DNA of 64,000 nt, from assembly GCF_000317535.1 (NCBI RefSeq), contig NC_020050.1, positions 175,315 to 239,314 of the forward strand. Reading direction: 5' to 3'. The notes under the pieces are model-generated. The model was given only the letters and a program-made list of their open reading frames with translations. It ran no database searches and was not told where the DNA came from. Position numbers and translations under genes: made by a program. Of this stretch, positions 8,883 to 16,459 are shown in pieces (position 1 is the stretch's first letter; each line of letters opens with the position of its first letter). Source of the stretch: Cylindrospermum stagnale PCC 7417. GTDB taxonomy: Bacteria > Cyanobacteriota > Cyanobacteriia > Cyanobacteriales > Nostocaceae.

Positions 8883-9545
8883 TTAATAACATCTCTTGCC
8901 ATCACCCAAGGAATTTGGTAGACCATTAGTTTTATTCAGAATAAATAAACTTTCATCTCCACCACGCCCAATTCGTAAAGTTTCATCTAAATAAGTAATA
9001 TCGAGAGTAGCAACTCTACCTTGAGAATTATTCGCCGCTACAACCTTAAATGGATTTAATTTAGGCGTATCTATGCCGAGAATCTTTTCAATTGCTAAAT
9101 AACGCTTATCAAAATCAACATTAATCCGTTTATCTGCTAAACCTGATATATCATTTATCGCAGGCTCAAAGCTAGCTGTCACCTTAACATATCCCGATAC
9201 TAGCCCCAGAGGATGGGTAACTTGAGCTAAATTAAAAAACAGTTTGTCTGCAATATTAATCACTTGATAAACCTTACCCACCCGTAAACCCAATGGCAGA
9301 AAATCTAAAGAACGAATTTCTCTAGCGGTGGAGTATTGCAGTTGCCAAGACCCTTCTAACAAAGCAGTAGCATGGAGGAGAGGTTGAGGATGAGGATTGA
9401 GACTTTCTAGTTCCGTTGTCAATTGTTCAATTTCTGCGGCTAAAGTTTTATCTAGCTTCAAATTAGTCACAGGAGAACCATCACCGTTAGGTTGAATCTT
9501 CTTAAGTAGCGCTTGTAATTTATCCTTCAAGAGTTGATTATTCAT
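8883..9545 (-). CDS. PAP/fibrillin family protein
   Basis: A 220-residue protein matching the plastid lipid-associated protein (PAP/fibrillin) family shared by cyanobacteria and chloroplasts. The diagnostic block is LLEGSWQLQYSTAREIRSLD, then FLPLGLRVGKVYQ, a lipocalin-like beta barrel, ending with LDITYLDETLRIGRGGDESL, which carries the family's near-C-terminal RIGRG signature. It probably sits on thylakoids or plastoglobule-like lipid bodies and binds lipids under stress. It has no signal peptide. It is an ordinary cyanobacterial gene, which is notable on a presumed plasmid. Confidence 0.9.
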   Translation of the reverse strand: MNNQLLKDKLQALLKKIQPNGDGSPVTNLKLDKTLAAEIEQLTTELESLNPHPQPLLHATALLEGSWQLQYSTAREIRSLDFLPLGLRVGKVYQVINIADKLFFNLAQVTHPLGLVSGYVKVTASFEPAINDISGLADKRINVDFDKRYLAIEKILGIDTPKLNPFKVVAANNSQGRVATLDITYLDETLRIGRGGDESLFILNKTNGLPNSLGDGKRCY

Positions 9546-9780
9546 CAGACAAAATAGTTATAGTTGTGGAATACGAAAGAAAAGTGTAACCCAAAACCGT
9601 CATAATATCCTTGGTGATTGCTTTGGGAGAGAGAAGGGTAACAGCTATATCGTCGGGCACTTTGCACCATCACCTTTCTCGTGAGTCGAGCGCCAATTGC
9701 ACCTTAATTACCTACTAAAGACGCATGGAGTAAAAGTCTAGATGTGATAAATTGTAGACGTTGCTAACAACCAATAACCA

Positions 9781-10182
9781 ATGACTACCGAAGTTGTCCA
9801 AAAATTGGAGCAAGCCAGCGCTGGTCTGTTAATGATGAGCGAGTCTGACTATCCTTTTAAAGTAGTTTCTTGGAAAGGTACGGTTCAAGAGGCTTTAACC
9901 CCTGCAAAACTTTTAGAACTGACTGGTCATTCTCAAGATGCACCTGTTGAAATAGTGGATATAGATTATTTCTTCCGCAACTGTGCAGTAGAAAAAGAGT
10001 GGCATAATGAGCAGCTAAAAGAACAAGTTAAGCAATTCAAAATTTTAGTAGATACAATAAAATCTGAGTTAAGTGATATTAGTGTTTACCGTGTAGGAAC
10101 CATTAGCATTGATGTCTACATAGTTGGAAAAACTGCATCTAATGACCTAGCGGGGCTGGCTACAAAAGTTGTAGAAACATAG
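9781..10182 (+). CDS. nuiA: Nuclease A inhibitor
   Basis: A 133-residue acidic cytoplasmic protein of the NuiA family. Markers are LEQASAGLLMMSESDYPFKV at the N-terminus, LTPAKLLELTGH, VDIDYFFRN and the C-terminal VYRVGTISIDVYIVGKTAS. NuiA from Anabaena binds the non-specific nuclease NucA in a 1:1 complex and blocks it. The nuclease is encoded 239 bp away and convergently, so the pair makes a nuclease-immunity unit. The start ATG at 9781 follows AT-rich sequence. No strong Shine-Dalgarno is seen. Confidence 0.92.
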   Translation: MTTEVVQKLEQASAGLLMMSESDYPFKVVSWKGTVQEALTPAKLLELTGHSQDAPVEIVDIDYFFRNCAVEKEWHNEQLKEQVKQFKILVDTIKSELSDISVYRVGTISIDVYIVGKTASNDLAGLATKVVET

Positions 10183-10246
10183 TTATTAAAAGTTTAACAT
10201 TTTATTTCTAATAAAAAATCCAAAACATTGGTAAATCGTTAAAGAA

Positions 10247-10336
10247 CAGGACTTACGCACAACTGCATTTCTGTCACTGCGAGGCTGACGACGCCATCCC
10301 AAACCCCTATAAAACCGTTATCATGCGTAAGTCCTG
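10247..10336. repeat. Small palindromic element (MITE-like), 90 bp
   Basis: CAGGACTTACGCA (10247-10259) and TGCGTAAGTCCTG (10324-10336) form perfect 13-bp terminal inverted repeats around 64 bp of non-coding DNA. The right terminal sequence recurs alone near 19908-19920 (TTGCGTAAGTCCTGG). This CAGGACTTACGCA family is widespread in Nostocales. It lies between nuiA and the terminator of nucA. Confidence 0.75.
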
Positions 10337-10372
10337 AACAATTCAAAATTCAAAATGCACAAATAAATAAAA

Positions 10373-10399
10373 AAGCCTGTTCTTGAACGTGACAGGCTT
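10373..10399 (-). terminator. Rho-independent terminator of nucA
   Basis: AAGCCTGT (10373-10380) pairs with ACAGGCTT (10392-10399) with an 11-nt loop. On the minus strand the stem is followed by a T-rich run (TTTTTTATTTATTT), right after the end of the nuclease gene. Confidence 0.85.
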
Positions 10400-10421
10400 A
10401 AAAATGTGAAATAATTAAGAG

Positions 10422-11735
10422 TTACAAATTATCTACTCTTGCCTCAATCATATCTTGAGTAGATACAGGAACATTGGTTAAAAAGTTATAGCCAGTGTTA
10501 CCTTCAATTGAATCAACAGAAACTCGGTAGGTTTTCCAGTCGTTGTTTCTGATGCCTTGTGCATTGGGCATATCAACAGCAATAACCCGTGTGTTTGTCG
10601 TCACCCCACTTACCCCAGACCCTGGAGTGTCTAAGACAACGATGACCTTCCAGGTTCTTGCAGGCACTTGGATTTTGCCACTAGCGATTGTGCTGGCAGA
10701 ACCATTGGAACCTGTACCTCCAACACCGTAACCACCAGAGATTATATAAAGCTCCTTGCCTTGAGCTACCAAATCCCTAGCGTAGCCTTCCAGTATTGCC
10801 CAAGGGCCCTGATTGTTATCGGGTGCTTGGGGAATCATGTTTGTCATCAGAAACGTACTGGAGTTAACAGCAACTGTGCTGGTTCGGTCGCCGGAAGGAG
10901 TCATGTGTCCCCTATCAAATCCGCTACCTTGATAATCAGTTGCCAGCACCTGATACCAACCACTGGGCAAGGTAGTATCATTGCGAAAATCATCTTGGCG
11001 GGGTGTAGTTCCTAACCAAGAATTATTTAATTGCCACGACACCCAGTTAGGGATTCTCGTAGTGTTGTTGTACGATAGCGCGTACTGGGCTTTTTCCATC
11101 AGGTAATTCCCAGGATAGGAAGTGCTAGTTACCGCACCGCTGGGATTACCCATAGTTAAATGTACACTTGCACTACCACCACCAGAAGTCCCGTAATCAG
11201 TGATAGTAATATCATCAATGTTGGTTCTATTGGTAGTGCCATCAGTCTTGCGGACTTCACAGCGCACCGTGCCAGATAGATTCGGCGTAAAAGTTGCTGT
11301 GGCTAGTGTTGTGGAACTAGTGGCAACTGTGGAACCTACTTGCGACCATGAACCACCGCTATTAGTAGAACACCACAAACTCCAATTGGTACTAGCATCA
11401 CTACCATACTTGCCGTGTTTAATGGTTACTGTACCAGCCCCGGTGGTACGGTTAAACTTCATCGTTGCTTTGCCGCTGTTGCGGATGCGGACAGATTGGG
11501 TTCCGCTTTTAGCATCGGCTGCTAAATTACCAATCAAAGCATCATCTAAATTCCACACGCCTGTGCTGAGGGTGACATCAGCCGTTGCATAACTGCCCTT
11601 TGAACCAGTTTCAAAACCCTCAACAGTGGTGGCACCTTTTGCACTAAATAGCGTGTTGAAGGTAACTAGTAAAACTATTACTATCCCCGTCAACCACCCA
11701 CTACGATAGACTTTCCGCCAAAAATTTGCTAACAT
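10422..11735 (-). CDS. nucA: Secreted DNA/RNA non-specific endonuclease NucA with N-terminal beta-domain
   Basis: A 437-residue secreted nuclease. Residues 1-35 are a signal peptide (WLTGIVIVLLVTFNTLFSAKG). Residues about 36-185 are a Gly/Ser/Thr-rich jelly-roll-like domain (VEGFETGSKGSY...NIDDITITD), absent from the 274-residue Anabaena NucA. Residues about 190-437 are the betabetaalpha-Me nuclease domain with the DRGH motif at 274-277 (FDRGHMTPSGDR; the His is the general base) and the metal-site region FLMTNMIPQAPDNNQGPW with its Asn. It degrades DNA and RNA outside the cell or in the periplasm. The inhibitor NuiA is encoded convergently next door. The terminator hairpin follows at 10373-10399. 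The N-terminal domain may be substrate- or surface-binding, which is inference. Confidence 0.92.
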   Translation of the reverse strand: MLANFWRKVYRSGWLTGIVIVLLVTFNTLFSAKGATTVEGFETGSKGSYATADVTLSTGVWNLDDALIGNLAADAKSGTQSVRIRNSGKATMKFNRTTGAGTVTIKHGKYGSDASTNWSLWCSTNSGGSWSQVGSTVATSSTTLATATFTPNLSGTVRCEVRKTDGTTNRTNIDDITITDYGTSGGGSASVHLTMGNPSGAVTSTSYPGNYLMEKAQYALSYNNTTRIPNWVSWQLNNSWLGTTPRQDDFRNDTTLPSGWYQVLATDYQGSGFDRGHMTPSGDRTSTVAVNSSTFLMTNMIPQAPDNNQGPWAILEGYARDLVAQGKELYIISGGYGVGGTGSNGSASTIASGKIQVPARTWKVIVVLDTPGSGVSGVTTNTRVIAVDMPNAQGIRNNDWKTYRVSVDSIEGNTGYNFLTNVPVSTQDMIEARVDNL

Positions 11736-11941
11736 AGGTATGATTTAACCTGCGTTTGTCCAGCAGTTTGATTCCGATAAACACAGCAGGATGATAACTA
11801 ACGGCAAAGAGGATGCAGGTTAAATTCCTATTAGGCTTAGATTATGGTGGTTCTTTAAGCGTTGCGCGTTGTGTACCGTTTTTGGAGAGAAGATTCCCCC
11901 CAAAACTTGCCGAGTATGGGTGGCAAGTTGGGGTAGTTCAC

Positions 11942-13720
11942 TTACCAGCTATTTGATGTTTTAATATCTATAACAACTGGAATATGGCTGAGAAACTTTT
12001 GGGCAGCAGCAACCATACAATTGTGTAGTATGTGGCTAACTTGGTCAACTTCAGTTTCTGGACATTCCAGTACAATTTCATCATGTCTTACACAGATGAG
12101 TTTTGTTCCGAATTTAGCTAAGGTCGTTGAAAGTTTTACCATAGCTAATTTATTGATGTCGGCATTTAAACCTTGTACTGGATGGTTAAGTAGCTCTGAT
12201 AGTCGGGGCTTGTTTGCCCATCTCCGTCGTCTACCTGCTAGTGTACGACTTTCCTTAATGCCTTGGATGTATTTACGTTTGATGTTTTCATGCCACCTAG
12301 CTATTCCAGGATAAGCCTCAAAGAATCGTTTTCTGAAAGCTTTTGCTTGTTCTAATGTCATTGCCACTCCATATTTTACTTGGGCGTAAATTTGGAGTTT
12401 GGCAGCGCCCATACCGAAAATCAAGCCAAAGTTAATGGCTTTTGCTAGTCTGCGGTCTTCCTCGGTCACTTCATTGATGGATTTCCCGGTTACTAGAGAT
12501 GCTGTTAATCGATGTAAGTCAGCACCCTGACGATAGGCTCGGCACATTTTTAGATCACCACTAAGCCGAGCCATAATTCGTAGTTCTATTTGGGAATAAT
12601 CGGCTTTGATAATTTTGTAGCCAGGGGCAGCAATAAAGCAGCTGCGAGCTGCTTCATCACGGGGAAGAGTTTGCAGCGGTGGGTTACGACAAGAAAATCT
12701 ACCAGACCTAGCTCCTAATTGATAATAGTTTGGATGAATTCTACCAGTTTTAGAGTGGATATGTTGGGGTAGTTTGTCGGTAAAAGTGCCGAGAATTTTG
12801 GATAAACGGCGGTAATCCAGCAATGCTTGAATTATTGGATAATGTGCAGCTAAAGGAACTAATGCATTTTGGTTAGTTGATTGTAATGGAATACCAAGGG
12901 ATTGGAGAGATGCTAGAACTTGCTGCGGTGAATTTGGATTTATTGTATCTGTTAGCTCTGGTAGCAAGGACATTTGAGAGCTAGCAATACGCAGTTGCTT
13001 AAGTTGGTTTAAAGTATCTGTTTTTTCAGTCTCTAATTTTGCACCTATCGTTTGCCATCGGGACAAGTCAAATAGCATCCCATTAAGTTCCATTTGAGCC
13101 ACAACGGGCATACATCGAAATTCTAGTTGGGCAATTTTGAGTAACTTTGCCTGCTTTAATTTTTTGACGAGAATTGGGTAAAGGTCAAGCAATATGGCAG
13201 CATCTAGGGCAGCATATTGCAATTGAGATTGGGTTAGAGGTTTACACCAATCGCTGATTTGTTGAGTTTTATCTAGTTGAATCTGTAGTAGCTTTTGCAC
13301 TATATTTTGTAAGGATGAGCTTGTTTTTAAGCCGGATGTCAAAACTTTATAAGCAAGTTGGGTATCGAATAATCTACCGGAGAGATGAAGTCCTGCCTGG
13401 CTAAGAAATTGCCAGTCAAACTTGGCATTATGAGCAATTTTCAGAGCAGAGTTACTGAGCAATTTTTTGAGCAGCAAACGATTTATTTTGGGAATAGCTG
13501 GTAGCTCAATCAGCACTACCGGATAGTTAGGTGCAGCTATTTGAATCAGTTTAATAGAGTCAATAAGAGGGTCGAGTCCTGTAGTTTCACAGTCAAGGGC
13601 TAAAACTTCTGCCTGAAACAAAGGTTTGAGTGCAGAATTAAGAGTTGAAACATTGGATACTAAAGTGTATCGCAGTGCAGAATGGCTAGGATTATCTATA
13701 TTGATTAAGCTTCTAGACAT
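11942..13720 (-). CDS. Pol I-type DNA polymerase with 3'-5' exonuclease, no 5' nuclease domain
   Basis: A 592-residue family A polymerase. The exonuclease motifs are intact: ExoI ALDCETTGLDP (41-51), ExoII HNAKFDWQFL (97-106) and ExoIII with Tyr169/Asp173. The polymerase motifs are intact too: A at 371-382 (IKADYSQIELRI), B at 423-437 (RRLAKAINFGLIFG) and C with HDE at 546-548. Chromosomal cyanobacterial PolA is near 900-1000 residues and starts with a 5'-3' nuclease. That domain is absent here, as in phage- and plasmid-type enzymes. It probably serves replication or repair of this element together with the Pol III subunits encoded at 49-54 kb. Low-complexity residues 1-20 leave the exact start slightly open. 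Confidence 0.92.
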   Translation of the reverse strand: MSRSLINIDNPSHSALRYTLVSNVSTLNSALKPLFQAEVLALDCETTGLDPLIDSIKLIQIAAPNYPVVLIELPAIPKINRLLLKKLLSNSALKIAHNAKFDWQFLSQAGLHLSGRLFDTQLAYKVLTSGLKTSSSLQNIVQKLLQIQLDKTQQISDWCKPLTQSQLQYAALDAAILLDLYPILVKKLKQAKLLKIAQLEFRCMPVVAQMELNGMLFDLSRWQTIGAKLETEKTDTLNQLKQLRIASSQMSLLPELTDTINPNSPQQVLASLQSLGIPLQSTNQNALVPLAAHYPIIQALLDYRRLSKILGTFTDKLPQHIHSKTGRIHPNYYQLGARSGRFSCRNPPLQTLPRDEAARSCFIAAPGYKIIKADYSQIELRIMARLSGDLKMCRAYRQGADLHRLTASLVTGKSINEVTEEDRRLAKAINFGLIFGMGAAKLQIYAQVKYGVAMTLEQAKAFRKRFFEAYPGIARWHENIKRKYIQGIKESRTLAGRRRRWANKPRLSELLNHPVQGLNADINKLAMVKLSTTLAKFGTKLICVRHDEIVLECPETEVDQVSHILHNCMVAAAQKFLSHIPVVIDIKTSNSW

Positions 13721-13835
13721 AGCAAATTAAATTTTAATTTATCATCTAGGAGCGATAGCTTGTTTATCGGCAACAGAAAACACTAATTTTAGTTATACAT
13801 GAGAATAAAAAGGTGAAACAAATAGAGGTAATAAC

Positions 13836-13928
13836 CCTCTTTCATCAAAGTAGAGTCAAACCTTAAATCTTCGTTATCTGTATCCTCAAACAAAAATTCG
13901 TAGATTTATCCAAAAGTGATGAAAGAGG
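13836..13928. other. Inverted repeat in the polymerase/unknown-gene spacer
   Basis: CCTCTTTCATCA (13836-13847) and TGATGAAAGAGG (13917-13928) are perfect 12-bp inverted repeats 69 bp apart. They lie in the 239-bp spacer downstream of the minus-strand unknown gene ending at 13960. No T-run follows closely, so the role (terminator, regulatory fold or MITE) is open. Confidence 0.45.
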
Positions 13929-13959
13929 ATTACTATAAAAGATTCCTCTTGTTATGTGA

Positions 13960-14514
13960 TTAGCTAGCTTGACGCTTACTTACTTTTGCAAAGTTGGAAT
14001 GCTTAATATCCTGTTGTTCAGATATTGTAAAAGCAGTAGGAGCGAATTCTCTAATAATTGGTGTGATAATTTCTGGTGCAAGCTCTAAACGATGCTTAAT
14101 TTGTGCTTGCAACCAGGCTAACGGAACGCTTTTACCGTTGACTTTTTGTTTGATAATTAAGTCAGAATTTGGTTTTGAAGCTTTTTTTAAGGCACTAGCG
14201 ATTTTTCTGGCTGTCCGTAGGTCAATTTTGTCTATGTCAATGCTCACAAAATTTTGTGGCTCAGGTTTTAGTTCTAATGACAAGTAGTTAGGTTCTTGAT
14301 GTAGATGTTCATGTTCTCTCTTGATATGTTTATCAGTATCACCAGATTCTAAATCAGATTGAGCAGATGTTGTTTTGATGGTTGGAGATTGTAAATTTAA
14401 TGGAACTTGATGCCATAAATACACCAATCTACCAATTAAATCAATTACCATCAAACAGCCGTATAAAGTAGTAATACCAATGATGAGAAAAGTCAAAATC
14501 TGTTGAGTATTCAT
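13960..14514 (-). CDS. Unknown single-pass membrane protein
   Basis: About 184 residues from the preferred start MNTQQILTFL (14514); an alternative start 30 nt upstream gives MVNKGYKT. One transmembrane segment (ILTFLIIGITTLYGCLMVIDLIG) at the very N-terminus is followed by a long soluble tail. The tail includes DIDKIDLRTARKIASALKKASKP (a helical, SAP-like segment) and KVNGKSVPLAWLQAQIKHRL, and ends SNFAKVSKRQAS. No family is recognised. The soluble part looks nucleic-acid- or protein-binding rather than enzymatic. It lies between the polymerase gene and the clamp-motif protein, all on the minus strand. Confidence 0.65.
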   Translation of the reverse strand: MNTQQILTFLIIGITTLYGCLMVIDLIGRLVYLWHQVPLNLQSPTIKTTSAQSDLESGDTDKHIKREHEHLHQEPNYLSLELKPEPQNFVSIDIDKIDLRTARKIASALKKASKPNSDLIIKQKVNGKSVPLAWLQAQIKHRLELAPEIITPIIREFAPTAFTISEQQDIKHSNFAKVSKRQAS

Positions 14515-14598
14515 CTTATTTGTTTTGTAACCTTTGTTGACCATTTAATTCATAATTAAAGAAGCGTTCGCTTCTGTTAGCTTCTATTAAACACAAAT

Positions 14599-14628
14599 AT
14601 CCCCAATCTAAGATTCCAGACTGGGGAT
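14599..14628 (-). terminator. Probable terminator of the gene ending at 14641
   Basis: ATCCCCAATCT (14599-14609) pairs with AGACTGGGGAT (14618-14628) with one mismatch around an 8-nt loop. It lies 12 bp beyond the stop of the minus-strand gene. The T-run on the minus side is weak (ATTTGTGT). Confidence 0.6.
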
Positions 14629-14640
14629 AGATGGTGAATT

Positions 14641-15339
14641 TTAGAACAAGCTGATTTGCACCGTTGAATTTGATGAAGGTTGAGAAGTTGGAGTGCTTTG
14701 GGTCGAATCTAAATTTGGCTTGGCATTTACACGACGTTTACCCCATCCCTCTTGTGCTGCGTGTTTAACTACACTGCGTCGAATCGACTTACTCAAATAG
14801 TTGAACTCGTTTTGAACCTGATTGAATTGGACAACGCGATTACCCCCAGCACTGTAGGTAGCACCATCACCTACTAATTCAAAAAAGCTGTTGCAACCAG
14901 GTGGTAACTTATTGTGTTTGATTAGCACTTCATTACCAACCCAAAGATAAAGGTCAGCATAGTCCCTATGTAAAGGTGCGTCGTAAGTTGCAGGCATCAT
15001 ATAAGTGAGAACTTCTGTAGGTGTACTGGAAACACCAACTTGATTTTGTTCGTATTCTGTGCAAATCAGTTCTAAACGATCTTGAATACAAGCAAACTTG
15101 AGCCATTGGGGAACAGTGTCACTCCAGGAACTGCCATGAATAACTAACGGGCCTGCTAGATAGCGAATATGGTGTAGGGAAAATTCAGCTATTTCCAAAA
15201 GGCACGCTAATAATTCTTTAGGTGTGTTTAAACTTGCCAGAATTTGCACCATTTTTAATGTGTTGGATGGCAGTTTAGCACTGTGAGCATCACTGATAGC
15301 AGCCATCATTTCTGGCGGAATAAAATTTATTTGCTCCAT
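14641..15339 (-). CDS. Unknown protein ending in a sliding-clamp-binding motif
   Basis: A 232-residue soluble protein of unknown family. The body is rich in aromatic residues (YADLYLWVGNEVLIKH, SAGGNRVVQFNQVQNEFNYL). A basic segment SIRRSVVKHAAQEGWGKRRV near 180-200 is followed by a Ser/Thr/Pro/Gln-rich linker. The extreme C-terminus is STVQISLF. QISLF fits the bacterial beta-clamp-binding consensus QL(S/D)LF and sits, as usual, at the end of a flexible tail. A clamp gene (dnaN) is present at 52-54 kb. The promoter has a palindrome (15372-15385) like the operator of the XRE gene at 54.4 kb. Inference: an accessory factor of the element's replication or repair. Confidence 0.75.
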   Translation of the reverse strand: MEQINFIPPEMMAAISDAHSAKLPSNTLKMVQILASLNTPKELLACLLEIAEFSLHHIRYLAGPLVIHGSSWSDTVPQWLKFACIQDRLELICTEYEQNQVGVSSTPTEVLTYMMPATYDAPLHRDYADLYLWVGNEVLIKHNKLPPGCNSFFELVGDGATYSAGGNRVVQFNQVQNEFNYLSKSIRRSVVKHAAQEGWGKRRVNAKPNLDSTQSTPTSQPSSNSTVQISLF

Positions 15340-15371
15340 TTGTCATCTCGATATAAGCGCATCACCAAAAA

Positions 15372-15385
15372 TAGCCAATCGGCTA
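15372..15385. promoter_or_regulatory. Candidate operator TAGCC-N4-GGCTA
   Basis: TAGCCAATCGGCTA is a perfect 5-bp-arm palindrome with a 4-bp spacer, 32 bp upstream of the minus-strand gene starting at 15339. The same architecture (AATTAGCC-AGTA-GGCTAATT) stands in front of the XRE repressor gene at 54404. Confidence 0.55.
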
Positions 15386-15468
15386 AAAATTTCATGTCCA
15401 ATAGGTTGATGCTGAGGTTAGGTGAATCCTTTTATGCTGGCATTAGTGGAGTTTTTTAGGTGATACCA

Positions 15469-15777
15469 ATGAATAATGAACCCACACTTAAGCAAAGTCT
15501 CGATAATGAAGACAGTGGTGGTTATCAGTCAGCCGCTGGCTATCAATCTGAAGGCTACGGTATTGAAAAAGCAAGTTCAGGAGATAGTAGTAATCCCTGG
15601 CAAACAGACCAATTTAGGGATGGTTATCAAGAGAATGTTTTTGAAGTTAACTTTGGGGATACATCTTACACCGAATCGGCTGTTAACCCCAATCCTCAAT
15701 TACCAGGATATAGTTCTAGTTCGGGGTACAAGTCCAAGACTCGTCAACAGTCAGCATCGCCAGAGTTAGAGTTATAA
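15469..15777 (+). CDS. Small Gln/Ser/Gly/Tyr-rich unknown protein
   Basis: About 102 residues from ATG 15469 (MNNEPTLKQSLDNEDSGGYQ), preferred over the GTG at 15460. The sequence is low complexity and probably disordered, with repeated GYQS/GYSS motifs (YQSAAGYQSEGYG, GYSSSSGYKSK). No domain or membrane segment is visible. It is divergent from the clamp-motif gene and the shared 129-bp spacer contains the candidate operator, so the two may be co-controlled. It could be a real structural or phase-separating small protein or a weakly conserved frame. Confidence 0.5.
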   Translation: MNNEPTLKQSLDNEDSGGYQSAAGYQSEGYGIEKASSGDSSNPWQTDQFRDGYQENVFEVNFGDTSYTESAVNPNPQLPGYSSSSGYKSKTRQQSASPELEL

Positions 15778-16459
15778 ATCGTAAGCATAGTATACCTAAC
15801 GGCAGGCTCTGTCAACATCTATCAGCACTCAGCTAATACCCAGTAATTGCTCAATTCAGAAGTGTTGCTCTAAGAAACCTGATACTAAGCAATTAGCTAT
15901 CATTGGTTAGATTTCAGCCTTTTTGTTTTGCTGCACACCACGTCGTTGCCGTTAGGAATAAGATATTGTCATACCTGCTGCTAGGCATAACCTGACGTCT
16001 GAATGCTTACTATAAATCATTTTTTCACTGAAACTTACACTCCACAATTGAGATCAAATATAGTTTTGATTTCAATACCATTCAGCTAAAACACTAAAAT
16101 CAACATTTGCATAGGTTGGTTTGACGCCAGGAGACCCAATATTATCAAAACTTTTGTTGGGTTACACTATCACTTAACTCAAATTACCATTTTATTAATT
16201 GAATCGAATTGGTTATTAGTCTATCAAATACTCTCAAATACTCTGCTGATGGATTTGGGGAAATTATCTGGACAAAACTAGACAAATGTCGCCTGAACAG
16301 CGGGTTTTGATAGTCAATTTGTTGCAAGAATTTTATTAATGATTCCCGTCAAAATGCACTCCTAATTTCTGTGCAGCATAGAGGATTTTAGATTCGGCTG
16401 TCTAGTTTTATTAAAACAAATTAAGCGGGTGTAATTATTGTGATTTTAGAATCTGAATT
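15778..16459. other. 682-bp spacer with dispersed GACAAAACT repeats
   Basis: No gene is seen. TCTGGACAAAACTAGACAA (16267-16285) and, inverted, GGCTGTCTAGTTTTATT (16396-16412) are members of the same dispersed repeat found at 59.1 and 62.2 kb. A Nostoc-type repeat fragment lies near 16128-16160 (GGAGACCCAATATTATC... TTGTTGGGTTACAC). The rest is AT-rich and probably contains the promoter of the conjugation gene at 16460. Confidence 0.55.
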
